Assembly: GCF_028748105.1 (NCBI RefSeq)
Contig: NZ_CP118170.1
Coordinates: 1-53,611 of the forward strand
Source: Entomospira nematocerorum
GTDB lineage: Bacteria > Spirochaetota > Spirochaetia > WRBN01
Length of the DNA: 53,611 nucleotides
Reading direction: 5' to 3'
Part shown: positions 17,160 to 26,994 of the stretch, piece by piece
Position numbering within the stretch: the first letter of the stretch is position 1
Layout of the letters: each line of letters begins with the position of its first letter
Translations under genes and position numbers: made by a program
Notes under the pieces: generated by a model
What the model was told of the DNA's origin: nothing
Seen by the model: only the letters and a program-made list of their open reading frames with translations
Database searches by the model: none

Positions 17160-18092
17160 CTATGAGTAAATTCGTGATATTGTGATGCTAGATTTCAGTT
17201 CCTCAACAGTTTTTGGTGTGATAGTTCCAGCTTCTAAATGCTGAGTGTTATCAATACCGCAAGCAATAGCTAGTTGTAATATCTCCTCTACGGGTAGATC
17301 TTGTGCAATACCGAAGGCTAATCCAGCACTTACACTATCACCACTACCAGTCGCATTAATAATTTGAGATTGTGGATCATGATGAATATGATAAATCTCT
17401 TGATACCACTTGGCAATAGCCCCATCTTTTCCTTGTGTTATAAGAATAATAGGAATAGATTTCATACGTAAAAGCGAATCTTCTAAGGTCTCATCGTTCC
17501 AGGATAAATGCTCTTTATACTCCATCCACTCAGATTCATTAACCTTCAAAACCATCGGTGGAGTGTTGTATGTAGACCAAAGGGAAGAACCAGAGCTATC
17601 TAATAGGACTGACACTCCTTGTTTCTTAATGAGATCGATGATAGTACTATAAAAATCTTTCGGTAGACTTGCTGGTAATGAGCCACTTATTACGACAATT
17701 TTTAATTGTTTATCTTGTAATATAGCATTTAATTGTTGGATAAATTGCTCTACCTCATGATCCATAATAGATGGTCCTTGCTCTAATAACTCTGTATGAT
17801 GTTGACTTAAAATATTAATACAAATACGTGTTTCTGCTCTGATAGATGTCATTTGGTTAATTAATGATCGTTGCTGCATTAAATCTGCAAGTAAACGGCC
17901 ATGATGGCCACCAATAAAACCAAGGCAGGATACATCAGCACCAAGCGTCCGTAGTACTTTAGCCACATTAATACCTTTACCTCCAGCACAACGTAAGTGG
18001 GAACGAATACGATTAATACTCCCCTCTACCCAGTGATCGACATGGTAGATTGTATCAATAGCAGGATTGAGTGTAATGGTTGCTATATTCAT
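17160..18092 (-). CDS. lacC: Tagatose-6-phosphate kinase (PfkB family)
   Basis: 310 residues from the chosen start MNIATITLNPAID, which fits the family; an in-frame extension of 18 codons overlaps the aldolase gene and is unlikely. CAGGKGINVAKVLRTLG is the PfkB substrate signature and NATGSGDSVSAG at 246-257 carries the catalytic Asp252. It phosphorylates tagatose-6-phosphate to the 1,6-bisphosphate. By sequence alone it could be 1-phosphofructokinase; the lac neighbours decide. Last gene of the operon. Confidence 0.85.
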   Translation of the reverse strand: MNIATITLNPAIDTIYHVDHWVEGSINRIRSHLRCAGGKGINVAKVLRTLGADVSCLGFIGGHHGRLLADLMQQRSLINQMTSIRAETRICINILSQHHTELLEQGPSIMDHEVEQFIQQLNAILQDKQLKIVVISGSLPASLPKDFYSTIIDLIKKQGVSVLLDSSGSSLWSTYNTPPMVLKVNESEWMEYKEHLSWNDETLEDSLLRMKSIPIILITQGKDGAIAKWYQEIYHIHHDPQSQIINATGSGDSVSAGLAFGIAQDLPVEEILQLAIACGIDNTQHLEAGTITPKTVEELKSSITISRIYS

Positions 18093-18096
18093 AATT

Positions 18097-18945
18097 TTAT
18101 ACTCGATTATAGCTAAGGCACATACGAATCTTCTCTTCTGCAACAATGGCCATTGCTTGCTTTGCTGGTGTCAAATACTTTCTCGGATCACTCTCTTCGG
18201 GATGCGCATGCAGGTAATCTAAGACACTCTTTGCAAAAGGAATTTTCAGCTCCGTAGCAATATTTACTTTACAGATGCCTCGTTGAATACAATCTTGCAC
18301 AAGTGGTATACCTAATCCACTAGCTCCATGTAGAACTAAAGGAATGTCAACCTCCATTCTAATTGCAGATAGGCGATCTACATCAAGAACAACCTCTCCA
18401 TGATACAGTCCATGAGCTGTTCCGATCGCAACAGCAAGACTATCAATACCAGTCTTATCGACAAATTCTTTGGCTCGTTTCGGATCTGTATAGGAGGAGT
18501 GCTCTTGATCAACTACTAGGTCATCTTCTTGTCCACTTAGAACACCGAGTTCTGCTTCGACACTTGCCCCATATTTCTGTGCAAAAGAGACAATATCTCG
18601 GGTAATCTCTATATTTTTTTCAAAAGAATAATGACTTGCATCAATCATAACGGATCGGACGCCATAGCGTATTGCATCCTTAACTATTTGAATATCTTCA
18701 TGATGATCCAGATGCATTGTGAGTGGTATGTCACATGTATTTTTTAAATTCTCTATAATTGCAAAAAGTGACTCAAATCCTGAATATGTAATTGTGGATG
18801 GTGTGAAGGCAATGATTAATGGGGAACGTAAACGAGTAGCCACTTCACTGACAACATTTATTGACTCTAAATTGTGAACATTAAATGCAGGAACGGCATA
18901 CCCGTTGCGTTGAGCTCTTCTAAGCATTTCGTGTGTACTAATCAT
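18097..18945 (-). CDS. Class II tagatose/fructose-1,6-bisphosphate aldolase
   Basis: 282 residues of the GatY/KbaY type. MHLDHHED at 77-84 holds catalytic Asp80 and a zinc histidine; GTAHGLY and LHGASGLG supply the other zinc ligands and the phosphate loop. It would split tagatose-1,6-bisphosphate into DHAP and glyceraldehyde-3-phosphate. Classical Gram-positive lac operons use the unrelated class I LacD at this step, so this is a substitution. It overlaps lacG by 4 bases. Confidence 0.85.
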   Translation of the reverse strand: MISTHEMLRRAQRNGYAVPAFNVHNLESINVVSEVATRLRSPLIIAFTPSTITYSGFESLFAIIENLKNTCDIPLTMHLDHHEDIQIVKDAIRYGVRSVMIDASHYSFEKNIEITRDIVSFAQKYGASVEAELGVLSGQEDDLVVDQEHSSYTDPKRAKEFVDKTGIDSLAVAIGTAHGLYHGEVVLDVDRLSAIRMEVDIPLVLHGASGLGIPLVQDCIQRGICKVNIATELKIPFAKSVLDYLHAHPEESDPRKYLTPAKQAMAIVAEEKIRMCLSYNRV

Positions 18946-20375
18946 AATAAATCCTCCTGAATTGTTTTAGAGATGGATAAATCTCTCCACCAATGGGCAC
19001 TTTTCTTAGCGTGTCGCTTTTGAGTTTCAAAATCGACATAAAAAAACCCATAGCGTTTATTAAATCCATTTGTCCAAGATAGTAAATCTATTAACGACCA
19101 CATAAAGTAGCCCCTAACAGGAACGCCCTTGCCTTGAGCTCTACTGATAGCTTGTAGGTGTTTACTTACATAATCTATACGATAATCATCAATAATTTCT
19201 TGGTTATCATTGATAATATCCTTTGCTCCAATACCATTCTCTGTAACAAAGATCTCCTTTATATGTGGATAATCATGCTGGATTCTGATTAACATATCGT
19301 ATAGACCCTCGGGATAAATTGGCCAATCCCAGTCTGTGGTAGGAACATCAGGATGGGTAACACGTTCACCAACTCCTTTATTTGCATAGCGTGCAGATCC
19401 TTTGCTTCCAGTCCCATTGTGTATAATTAGACTATCACCTTCATAGTGTTGGATAAAGTGAGATGCATAATAATTAATACCCATGAAGTCAGTGTACTGT
19501 GCGGCTTGTGTGAGAATATCAAAGTCATCTGATGCGAAGATTAATCGATAACTACCATAAGCATCTAAAATATGATTGATATGATCTAAGGTCTGATTAC
19601 TGTACACTCCAAGAAAACTCGCATCAAGTAAAAACTGATTAGCTAAAACATCTTCCCGCTTGGCAGCTAATACGTCCAATGGATTATCCAAATTCCGAGC
19701 ATATTTTGATTCTAAAATATGCACAATACCTATCTTACCATTGAAATTCATGCGTTTATAAGTTAAGACAACTTTAGCGTGTGCAAGCATCATGTGATGC
19801 ATTGCCTGAACGGCTTTAGGAATATCATAATGAATTTCAGGTGGAAAGTGACCAATAATATACTGTCCAGCTACAATGGACCAAGGTTCATTAATCGTAA
19901 TCCAGTAGGATACTTTATCACCATACTCAGAAAAACAAACCTCGGCATAACGAACAAAAGCATCAATCTGCGCTCGATTCAGCCAATCGCCTTGATGAAA
20001 AAGATGTAGTGGTGTATCAAAGTGATGAAGCGTAACAAAAGGCTCCACTCCATGCAACAAGCAAGCATCAATAAGACGATGATAAAAGGCAATTCCTTCA
20101 GGACTTACTTCGCCAATACCGTTAGGAATAATACGAGACCAAGCAATTGATATACGTATAGCATTAACTCCATGCTCTTTAGCAAGCCGTAGATCTTCCT
20201 CATATTGATAATAAAAATTACTAGCTTGATCTGCATGGAAAGTACTTGATTCACGGTGATACATCTCATCCCAAGCAACTTTACCTTTACCACCGATATC
20301 GGTAGCTCCTTCAGCTTGATAAGCAGCTGTTGCTGCTCCAAAGAAAAAATTCTCTGGAAAGGTATATTTAGTCAT
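18942..20375 (-). CDS. lacG: 6-phospho-beta-galactosidase (GH1)
   Basis: 477 residues. Acid/base Glu163 is in TINEPW and nucleophile Glu379 in VTENGIGA. The phosphate-binding triad Ser433, Lys440, Tyr442 keeps the spacing described for LacG, and Trp434 after the serine is the residue linked to galactoside rather than glucoside preference. It hydrolyses lactose-6-phosphate entering through LacEF. The galactose-6-phosphate isomerase genes upstream support this choice over phospho-beta-glucosidase. Confidence 0.88.
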   Translation of the reverse strand: MTKYTFPENFFFGAATAAYQAEGATDIGGKGKVAWDEMYHRESSTFHADQASNFYYQYEEDLRLAKEHGVNAIRISIAWSRIIPNGIGEVSPEGIAFYHRLIDACLLHGVEPFVTLHHFDTPLHLFHQGDWLNRAQIDAFVRYAEVCFSEYGDKVSYWITINEPWSIVAGQYIIGHFPPEIHYDIPKAVQAMHHMMLAHAKVVLTYKRMNFNGKIGIVHILESKYARNLDNPLDVLAAKREDVLANQFLLDASFLGVYSNQTLDHINHILDAYGSYRLIFASDDFDILTQAAQYTDFMGINYYASHFIQHYEGDSLIIHNGTGSKGSARYANKGVGERVTHPDVPTTDWDWPIYPEGLYDMLIRIQHDYPHIKEIFVTENGIGAKDIINDNQEIIDDYRIDYVSKHLQAISRAQGKGVPVRGYFMWSLIDLLSWTNGFNKRYGFFYVDFETQKRHAKKSAHWWRDLSISKTIQEDLL

Positions 20376-22047
20376 CTTTCTCCCCTATTTTTTGGATCAT
20401 AAAGTGTACAGCATCCTTTGGATTACGCGTATAATGAATATAGTCAACACCACTCATGCTAATAACCTTGACCCCAAATTCACCGGCATCCTTCTCAATT
20501 TCATGGAGCATAGAGGCCATCTGTGGAGCTAAGACTATTAATGGATATTTTTGCATTACATCTTTATGCTGGCCATAAGCTAAGGCAGTAGATGACATAG
20601 TAAGATTTAACTCTTTAGCACCCTTATTAATAGATGTCGCTAACATACTGCTAGTTGCACCATTTGCACAAAGAACTAAGACGTCCAACTGCTGATCAAC
20701 TGTTGCCTGGAGTATTGGATCCGTTACATGATCAATATCTTTGCTATCATTTGTATCTACTTGTTGTCGATGACTCTCTTGATCAACAAGTTGACTATCA
20801 TAGAAGCGGAAGAAAGGATAATAAATTAAAAAATCAACAATCAATAATAAAGGCATCATAATAAAAACTAAAGGACTAAAGCCAGTACCTAATATTAAAC
20901 CTAGAGGACCTGGTGTCGTCCAAGGGAGATTGTAAATAAATCCATTCATACCAAGATCAATAAAAAATTTAAACATCCAAACATTAATGATAGGTGTAAA
21001 GATAAATGGAATCATAAAAACAGGATTCAAGACAAAAGGAACGCCAAAGAGCACGGGTTCATTAATACCAAATGTTACAGGAATAGAACTGGCTCTTCCG
21101 ATAGTTTTCAACTGTTTAGATTTCGCTAATAAAGCCATCATATAGGTAATAACCAGATTAGCCCCTGTACCACCAATAGTTGCTACAAAATATTGTGTTC
21201 CTTGTGCTAGAACGAAGTTTGCATGCTCTCCAGCCTGAAAAAGTTCCAAGTTACGCGCAACGTTGTCCAAATAAATAGCAGCAACAGCTGGTTCGACAAT
21301 AGAAGGTCCATGGATTCCAATGAACCAGAAGAATGCCATCGCTCCAAAGATAATGGCAAGACCAATATATCCATCTGCAGCAGAAAAGATAGGTTTAAAC
21401 ACATCAATGAGCCATACGGTAAAACCATCAGGGGAGAATCCACGAAAGATCATGTCAAAGACCCAAAAAAAGATAATTGTAGCAGCCATAGGAAAAAGGT
21501 CTGCAAATGTTTGAGAAATATTCGCAGGAACTTGTTCTGGCATAGTAATTTTAATATCGTTCTTGACAAAAAATCGATAGATGTTAGCTGTAATGAAGGC
21601 AACAAGAAAGGCAGATAGTAACCCTTTGGTTCCCATAAATCCCATTTCTAATCCTATACCACCACCTACAAGTGGTTTTGCGGTAATACCTATTAATAAG
21701 AATCCAATCGTAGAAGCAGCCATGACAGAGACAATATTAATCTGTCGTTCTATGGGTAATTTTCCATTAAACGTTGTCGCTAGTGATTTCACTACAGTGG
21801 CAGATATCAATAATCCCAGAATTCCCATAGAAAAGTCATATGCTTTCATTAAGTGTCCAACCACCACATCAGGAAGTTGCTGACCCCAAATGTTGGGAAC
21901 AAAAGCAATAAGCAAGAAGATGCTAGAGAAAAGAACAACAGGTATTAAACTAATAAAGCCATCACGAATTGCACGTAGATAAGGATTACTAGAAATTTTT
22001 TCAAATATAGGTTTGTTCTTCTCTAGAATATCAATAATTGCGTTCAT
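20368..22047 (-). CDS. lacE: Lactose-type PTS transporter EIICB
   Basis: 559 residues. The N-terminal membrane IIC domain of the lactose/cellobiose family covers about residues 1-430. A short linker leads to a IIB domain whose phosphocysteine is Cys460 in VLVLCANGATSS. Fusion order C-B matches LacE. It imports and phosphorylates lactose at the galactose 6-position. AGGAGG precedes the start; the end overlaps lacG by 8 bases. Confidence 0.9.
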   Translation of the reverse strand: MNAIIDILEKNKPIFEKISSNPYLRAIRDGFISLIPVVLFSSIFLLIAFVPNIWGQQLPDVVVGHLMKAYDFSMGILGLLISATVVKSLATTFNGKLPIERQINIVSVMAASTIGFLLIGITAKPLVGGGIGLEMGFMGTKGLLSAFLVAFITANIYRFFVKNDIKITMPEQVPANISQTFADLFPMAATIIFFWVFDMIFRGFSPDGFTVWLIDVFKPIFSAADGYIGLAIIFGAMAFFWFIGIHGPSIVEPAVAAIYLDNVARNLELFQAGEHANFVLAQGTQYFVATIGGTGANLVITYMMALLAKSKQLKTIGRASSIPVTFGINEPVLFGVPFVLNPVFMIPFIFTPIINVWMFKFFIDLGMNGFIYNLPWTTPGPLGLILGTGFSPLVFIMMPLLLIVDFLIYYPFFRFYDSQLVDQESHRQQVDTNDSKDIDHVTDPILQATVDQQLDVLVLCANGATSSMLATSINKGAKELNLTMSSTALAYGQHKDVMQKYPLIVLAPQMASMLHEIEKDAGEFGVKVISMSGVDYIHYTRNPKDAVHFMIQKIGEKDD

Positions 22048-22053
22048 AGTATT

Positions 22054-22371
22054 CTACCTCCTAGAATATAAATCGATGAAATTCTCCATAAGATCTCGTA
22101 ATAACATTGTTGTCATAAGATGATCTTGCCCGTGAATCATGATGAAACTGATTTCATTGAGCTCTCCTGCTGCCTCTGCTTGTAGCATATCTGTTTGTGT
22201 TTTATGTGCTAAATTAATGAGCTGTGTTGCCTCTTTCATCATATGATTGGCCTCTGTAATCTGCCCATTCTTTGCTGATTTAAGTGCATTCAGTAATTTT
22301 GATCGTGCATCCCCTGCGTATGCTACGATCTCTAGGCCGGTCATTGCTGACTCTTCTTTTGTCATTCCCAT
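22054..22371 (-). CDS. lacF: Lactose-type PTS EIIA
   Basis: 105 residues, three-helix IIA of the lac family, with the conserved IMIHGQDHLMTT segment carrying the phospho-histidine (HGQDH at about 80-84). I start at ATG 22371 because AAAGGAG lies 6 bases upstream and the length then fits the family; an in-frame ATG 9 codons earlier has no ribosome site. It passes phosphate from HPr to LacE. Confidence 0.88.
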   Translation of the reverse strand: MGMTKEESAMTGLEIVAYAGDARSKLLNALKSAKNGQITEANHMMKEATQLINLAHKTQTDMLQAEAAGELNEISFIMIHGQDHLMTTMLLRDLMENFIDLYSRR

Positions 22372-22397
22372 TTTATTCTCCTTTTTTCTATTAATCA

Positions 22398-22904
22398 TTA
22401 ATCTGCGTAGTATCCAGCATCCCAGCGTTGGATATAATCATCAAAAATAGATAATTGTGGTACAGTCCTATGTGTCTCTATCTGTTCAATTGTTTGCATG
22501 AATTCTATATTTTTTTCTGTATAATTGGTCATTAAGAATGTATTAATTATCTCTTGCATCAGCCCCAATCCTACGATTCTTCCCCCCAGTCCCAAGATAT
22601 TCGCATCATACCTTTCTCTGGCGATACGAGCAATATAGGCATCTCTTGTGAGAACGACTCGTGTCCCTTTCACCTTTGTAGCAGATACAGAAATACCGAC
22701 ACCTGTACCACAGATAATGATACCGCGATCCGCAGTGTGATTAGTTACATGCTGGGCAACTTTCAAAGCATAAATGGGGTAATGTGTTCTCTCCTTATCA
22801 TAGGTGCCACAATCAATCACCTCATGACCCAGAGAGATAAGATATTGATAAATTTCATCTTTAATTTCTGTGACAATATGGTCACATCCTAATGCTATCT
22901 TCAT
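22398..22904 (-). CDS. lacB: Galactose-6-phosphate isomerase subunit LacB
   Basis: 168 residues of the RpiB/LacAB fold. KIALGCDH at the start and ICGTGVGISVSATKVKGTR hold the usual phosphate-binding and active-site elements. It forms a heteromer with LacA and converts galactose-6-phosphate to tagatose-6-phosphate. It overlaps lacA by 4 bases. Paired subunits next to PTS genes distinguish it from ribose-5-phosphate isomerase B. Confidence 0.88.
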   Translation of the reverse strand: MKIALGCDHIVTEIKDEIYQYLISLGHEVIDCGTYDKERTHYPIYALKVAQHVTNHTADRGIIICGTGVGISVSATKVKGTRVVLTRDAYIARIARERYDANILGLGGRIVGLGLMQEIINTFLMTNYTEKNIEFMQTIEQIETHRTVPQLSIFDDYIQRWDAGYYAD

Positions 22905-23341
22905 GATAAATCTCTCTCCTCTTCTATTAATCGATCCATCATATCCAAGCGAATTTGATGTCTTCCTCCTGAATATTGTGTGGAAACAAACTTTAAAGCG
23001 ATACTCTCTGCTAATGAAAGAGTTGTCACTTCTGCACCGATAATAATCACTTGTGTTCCATTATGATCACGTGTCATATGCGCAGAATGCTCATCATATC
23101 CAGGAGCACAAACCATCGATGTGCTCTTATTGAGCATATTAAATGTGGCAATCGTATCAGCATCAATGACAATAATGAGGTCATTATTTACATGCGAATT
23201 GGCCATAATCCCCTGTGATAATTGAATGGGATCATCTGTATCCAATTCATGTATCTGCGTTTCTATGTGATGATCATGTAGTAATCGACTAATTGATTGA
23301 CTATAGAGTTTATACAAATTTAAGGCATATATGTGTACCAT
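22901..23341 (-). CDS. lacA: Galactose-6-phosphate isomerase subunit LacA
   Basis: 146 residues, the partner of LacB, with the same Rossmann-like fold but lacking the GCDH start and the CGTG motif, as expected of the second subunit. NGTQVIIIGAEVTTLSLAESIAL corresponds to the conserved C-terminal half. First gene of the operon; AAGGATG precedes it and the promoter is at 23372-23400. Confidence 0.82.
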   Translation of the reverse strand: MVHIYALNLYKLYSQSISRLLHDHHIETQIHELDTDDPIQLSQGIMANSHVNNDLIIVIDADTIATFNMLNKSTSMVCAPGYDEHSAHMTRDHNGTQVIIIGAEVTTLSLAESIALKFVSTQYSGGRHQIRLDMMDRLIEEERDLS

Positions 23342-23371
23342 AATTTCATCCTTTTTACAACTATTTATATC

Positions 23372-23400
23372 ATTTTACAACAAAATACAACATATGTAAA
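23372..23400 (-). promoter_or_regulatory. lac operon promoter with internal repeats
   Basis: On the minus strand TTTACA (23395-23400), 17 bases, TAAAAT (23372-23377). GTTGTA occurs three times between the -35 box and the lacA start (two as GTTGTAAAA), and TTTACA with TGTAAA forms a dyad across the promoter. These are candidate binding sites for the DeoR-type regulator encoded just upstream. Confidence 0.65.
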
Positions 23401-23405
23401 GAAAT

Positions 23406-24167
23406 TTATTGTTTATTCTCTTCATAATCAATAATATAGGGAGATAGTACATATCGAGAGTCGATAAGTTGCTTGTCGTTTGTAATGATTTTATCAACTT
23501 TATTCATTTCCCAAAAAGGATAAAAGTGCTGTACATCAAATTTACTGCTATCAACTAATAAATACCGCTCCTTACTTTGTGTGAGAATACGATGATTAAC
23601 TTCGGCTTCTTGCTCATTTGCAACGGAAAAACTATCTAGATTGACTCCATTACTACTCATAAATGCTTTTGGTAGCGTCATCGATGCAAAAAAATTTTTT
23701 GTAAACTTTCCAACAAACATTTGTGTATGTTCACGCAGTTCACCTCCAGATAGGATAACATGTAAATTATCATACTTAACAGCTTTATTAAAAATAGAAA
23801 GACTATTAGTAACAATTTGAATATTCATATCTAATATTTTTTCGAGTAAACTCATACAAGTTGTGCCAGCACCAAGGTAAACAACATCACCATCTCGGAT
23901 ATATTTACTCGCTATCTGGGCTATTTGGTCTTTAGCAGATGCATATATCTGCTCTTTTTCTTGATGAGATAGCTCAACAATAACATCTCCTGGAACGAAG
24001 GCTCCTCCATGAGTCTTAATAACAAGATTTTTTTTATGCAACTCATTGATATCCCGTTGAATTGTCATCGTTGTTACATGAAATATTGTTGCTATCTGAT
24101 GAATTTTAATTAATGGCTTCTCTTTAAGCAAGCTCAGTAGCTCGCGTTGACGTTGTTCTTTTCCCAT
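23406..24167 (-). CDS. lacR: DeoR-family repressor, probably LacR
   Basis: 253 residues from MGKEQRQREL; the frame is open for 56 codons further but that stretch is not protein-like. The N-terminal winged HTH is followed by the DeoR signature region, and the sugar-phosphate sensor domain contains LGAGTTCMSLL, VTNSL and the conserved ANEQEAEVNHRIL. It lies directly before lacA on the same strand and after the last inositol gene. LacR binds tagatose-6-phosphate in Gram-positive operons. IolR is also DeoR-type, so control of the inositol operon instead, or of both, cannot be excluded. Confidence 0.68.
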   Translation of the reverse strand: MGKEQRQRELLSLLKEKPLIKIHQIATIFHVTTMTIQRDINELHKKNLVIKTHGGAFVPGDVIVELSHQEKEQIYASAKDQIAQIASKYIRDGDVVYLGAGTTCMSLLEKILDMNIQIVTNSLSIFNKAVKYDNLHVILSGGELREHTQMFVGKFTKNFFASMTLPKAFMSSNGVNLDSFSVANEQEAEVNHRILTQSKERYLLVDSSKFDVQHFYPFWEMNKVDKIITNDKQLIDSRYVLSPYIIDYEENKQ

Positions 24168-24274
24168 ATTGCAACTATAGCATAAAATCCTTAAAAATGC
24201 ACTTCTTATCACTAATGATAAATCTATGAAGATACTTCCCCCTTTTAATTGTATTATATTTTGCAGCGACAGAG

Positions 24275-24319
24275 CTACAATGCAAATATATGTTTCTATC
24301 TGATATATTTGCATTGTAG
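24275..24319. terminator. Long perfect inverted repeat between the iol operon and lacR
   Basis: Perfect 17-bp arms, CTACAATGCAAATATAT (24275-24291) and its complement (24303-24319), with an 11-nt loop. It lies 20 bases after the iolG stop on the minus strand and upstream of lacR. Position suggests termination of the iol transcript, but no U-tract follows, so an operator for lacR is the alternative. Confidence 0.55.
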
Positions 24320-24338
24320 ATTGATAGGATAGCATAAA

Positions 24339-25349
24339 CTAAGGCATGATTTCCTGTAGTGCTACAGGACGATTTTCCCTATAAGATAACTGAGCTGCTT
24401 TAGCAATAATCACGGCGTTAAGACCATCAGTAATAGTAACTGGAGTAGGAGTATCACTCTTTACTGCATGGATAAAGGCCTGTATCTCTTCCGCATAAGC
24501 GAGCATATAACGCTCTAAAAAAAAGTGTAAAGGCTTCTCCTTGGTCACTCCGGAATCATTACTCATAACTATAGAAGACTTTGTATTATTCCCAATCATC
24601 ACACTTCCCTTACTGCCAAACACCTCAGCACGCTGATCATATCCGTAGACACTTTTACGAGAATTATCAATTACAGCTAATGCCCCAGAGGCGAGTTTAA
24701 GGGTAACAATGGACGTATCAATATCGCCTTCCGCTCCAATTGCTTTATCTATAAGAACACTTCCAGCGGCATACACCTCTACGACTTCTTCTCCGGATAA
24801 GTAGCGAACCATATCGAAGTCGTGAATAGCCATATCAAGATATAAACCACCAGAAACTTTTATATAATCTATCGATGGAGGAGCTGGATCCCGACTGGTA
24901 ATCGTCATAAGATATATTTTCCCGACTTTATCATCTTCAATGGCTACTCTGATAGCTCGATAGTTAGCATCAAAGCGTCGATTGAATCCAACTTGATACT
25001 TAATATTTTTTCCATCTAATGCGTTTTTAACAGCAATAATTTGTTTAATATCATGATCAACAGGTTTTTCACAAAAAATATGCTTATTGGCCTCAATTGC
25101 TTCCAATGATATCTTAGCATGCGTATCTGTGCTAGTACAAATGAGCACCGCATCAATATCTGGATCTTGAAGGATTTGATGATAATCATCACAGCGTTCC
25201 GTAAGACCCATGCTATTAGCCCACTCTACGGTTGCATCATCCCAGATGAAATTATAAACAGATTTAATCTTGACATCTTTGACATACTTAGAAATACTCT
25301 CGGTATGAACTTTACCTATTCTACCTACTCCAATAATTCCAATATTCAT
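24339..25349 (-). CDS. iolG: myo-Inositol 2-dehydrogenase
   Basis: 336 residues of the Gfo/Idh/MocA family. GIIGVGRIGKVH binds NAD, EKPVD is the catalytic-lysine motif, GGLYLDMAIHDFDMVRYL carries the Asp/His pair, and IDNSRKSVYGYDQR is characteristic of true IolG. It oxidises myo-inositol to scyllo-inosose, the first step. It is the last gene of the operon, unlike the upstream dehydrogenase, which looks like a paralogue with another specificity. Confidence 0.88.
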   Translation of the reverse strand: MNIGIIGVGRIGKVHTESISKYVKDVKIKSVYNFIWDDATVEWANSMGLTERCDDYHQILQDPDIDAVLICTSTDTHAKISLEAIEANKHIFCEKPVDHDIKQIIAVKNALDGKNIKYQVGFNRRFDANYRAIRVAIEDDKVGKIYLMTITSRDPAPPSIDYIKVSGGLYLDMAIHDFDMVRYLSGEEVVEVYAAGSVLIDKAIGAEGDIDTSIVTLKLASGALAVIDNSRKSVYGYDQRAEVFGSKGSVMIGNNTKSSIVMSNDSGVTKEKPLHFFLERYMLAYAEEIQAFIHAVKSDTPTPVTITDGLNAVIIAKAAQLSYRENRPVALQEIMP

Positions 25350-25389
25350 CTTAATTTCCTCCTACAATTCTTTCTTCATTGTTATGCAG

Positions 25390-26994
25390 TTATACAACTC
25401 TAGCTAAACCAAGTGGAGAGAATGCCATATATGTCAAAATAACGGTTATAACAATCACAACTGATGCTATTTTGGTATATTTCCATGGCTCCAAGCTAAC
25501 TTTTTCATTCTTGAACTGTTCTAAAATAAAATCCTTTTCTGGTTTTATATGAGAAACAAGCATTAATACTAATGCATCAAGAAAAAATAAAACACTGAGA
25601 ACGTACAAAAAATGGATGTCTGCTAAGACGATTTTTGATAGACTATATAATACAACATGAAAGGTTATAGTAATTTTAGCTCCCAAAGCTGTTGCTCGTT
25701 TAGAGTAGAAGGCAAAGAGAATAATTACTAATAATGGCATATTATATAATCCATTAAATTCTTGAACAAACTGATACAAGCCTGCTGGTGCAAACATAAT
25801 AAGCGGTGCGACGATAATAGAGATAACACCAACGGTGACAGTAACCTTCTTACCAAAATGAGCGATTTGTTTATCATCTGCTTTTTTATTAATAATTGGT
25901 TTGTAGAAATCTAAGGAGAAGAGTGTTGCAGTAGCATTTAATGCACCCGTAAAGGAAGATAAAATAGCACCAAAGATAACAGCTGCAAAGACACCGTATA
26001 AAATTTCAGGAAGAACTGCCATTACCAGAGTAGAGTAAGCATTATCAGGATTAATAAGAAGCTCATCCCCAAACATATTACGAGCAACAATGCCTGGGAA
26101 AACCAAAAATAGTGCTCCAAAAATTTTAAAGACTCCCACCATGAGGACACCCTTTTGTGACTCAATCAGACTCTTTCCAGAGAAAGCTTTTTGTACAATC
26201 ATTTGATTTGTACACCAAAAATATAAATTATTGAACATCATACCTGTAAAGAGTGTTGGCCAAGGGACAATGGCAGAGTCGATGGATCCCACGGAGTTGA
26301 GTAGCCATGGTGTATTTTGGATAATGGATTCTAAGCCTTGAATCATGTTTCCATCGCCTAGACGCGTAAGACCAATAATAGGAATAGATAATCCTGCAAC
26401 TAAGAGTCCAAATCCATAGATAATATCACTGCTAGCACTTAAAAAGAGACCACCGATCAAGAGATAGAGAATTCCTACGAGGCCAATGATAAAAGCAACC
26501 AAGATAATGGCTGTCATCGGACTAACTCCAAGTAGTTCGTCTACACGAAAAAGTTTATTGAATACTAACGATCCTGAATACAATACAACCGGTAAAAAAG
26601 AGGACATATATGTGATGACAAATAGAATAGAAATAACCCTCTTTGTAACGGTATCGTATCGAATTTCGATAAAATCAGAGATAGTACTAATACCATAGCG
26701 TAAGTATTTAGGGAGAAATACCATCGCTAAGGCAACAATTGCAATAGCTGAAGTCACCTCCCAAGCCATCACCTGCATTCCAGAGAGGTAACTTTGACCA
26801 TTTTGACCAACAATTTGCTCTGTAGAGAGATTGGTCATAATAATGGTTCCAGCAATTGGCAGAGCTGTAAGGGATCGACCACCTAAAAAAAATCCTTCTG
26901 ATCCAGTATTATCAACCTTACGAGATCTCCAAATAGCATACATCCATATGCCAGTGACAATACCTAAAAAGCTGATAATCGCAATGACATTCAT
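25390..26994 (-). CDS. Sodium:solute symporter (SSF), probable inositol importer
   Basis: 534 residues with about 13-14 hydrophobic segments. GFFLGGRSLTALPIAGTIIMTNLSTEQIVG near the N-terminus is the SSF entry region. It lies inside the inositol operon and overlaps iolE by 4 bases, so it probably imports inositol with sodium. It takes the place of the MFS-type IolT found in Bacillus. Confidence 0.82.
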   Translation of the reverse strand: MNVIAIISFLGIVTGIWMYAIWRSRKVDNTGSEGFFLGGRSLTALPIAGTIIMTNLSTEQIVGQNGQSYLSGMQVMAWEVTSAIAIVALAMVFLPKYLRYGISTISDFIEIRYDTVTKRVISILFVITYMSSFLPVVLYSGSLVFNKLFRVDELLGVSPMTAIILVAFIIGLVGILYLLIGGLFLSASSDIIYGFGLLVAGLSIPIIGLTRLGDGNMIQGLESIIQNTPWLLNSVGSIDSAIVPWPTLFTGMMFNNLYFWCTNQMIVQKAFSGKSLIESQKGVLMVGVFKIFGALFLVFPGIVARNMFGDELLINPDNAYSTLVMAVLPEILYGVFAAVIFGAILSSFTGALNATATLFSLDFYKPIINKKADDKQIAHFGKKVTVTVGVISIIVAPLIMFAPAGLYQFVQEFNGLYNMPLLVIILFAFYSKRATALGAKITITFHVVLYSLSKIVLADIHFLYVLSVLFFLDALVLMLVSHIKPEKDFILEQFKNEKVSLEPWKYTKIASVVIVITVILTYMAFSPLGLARVV

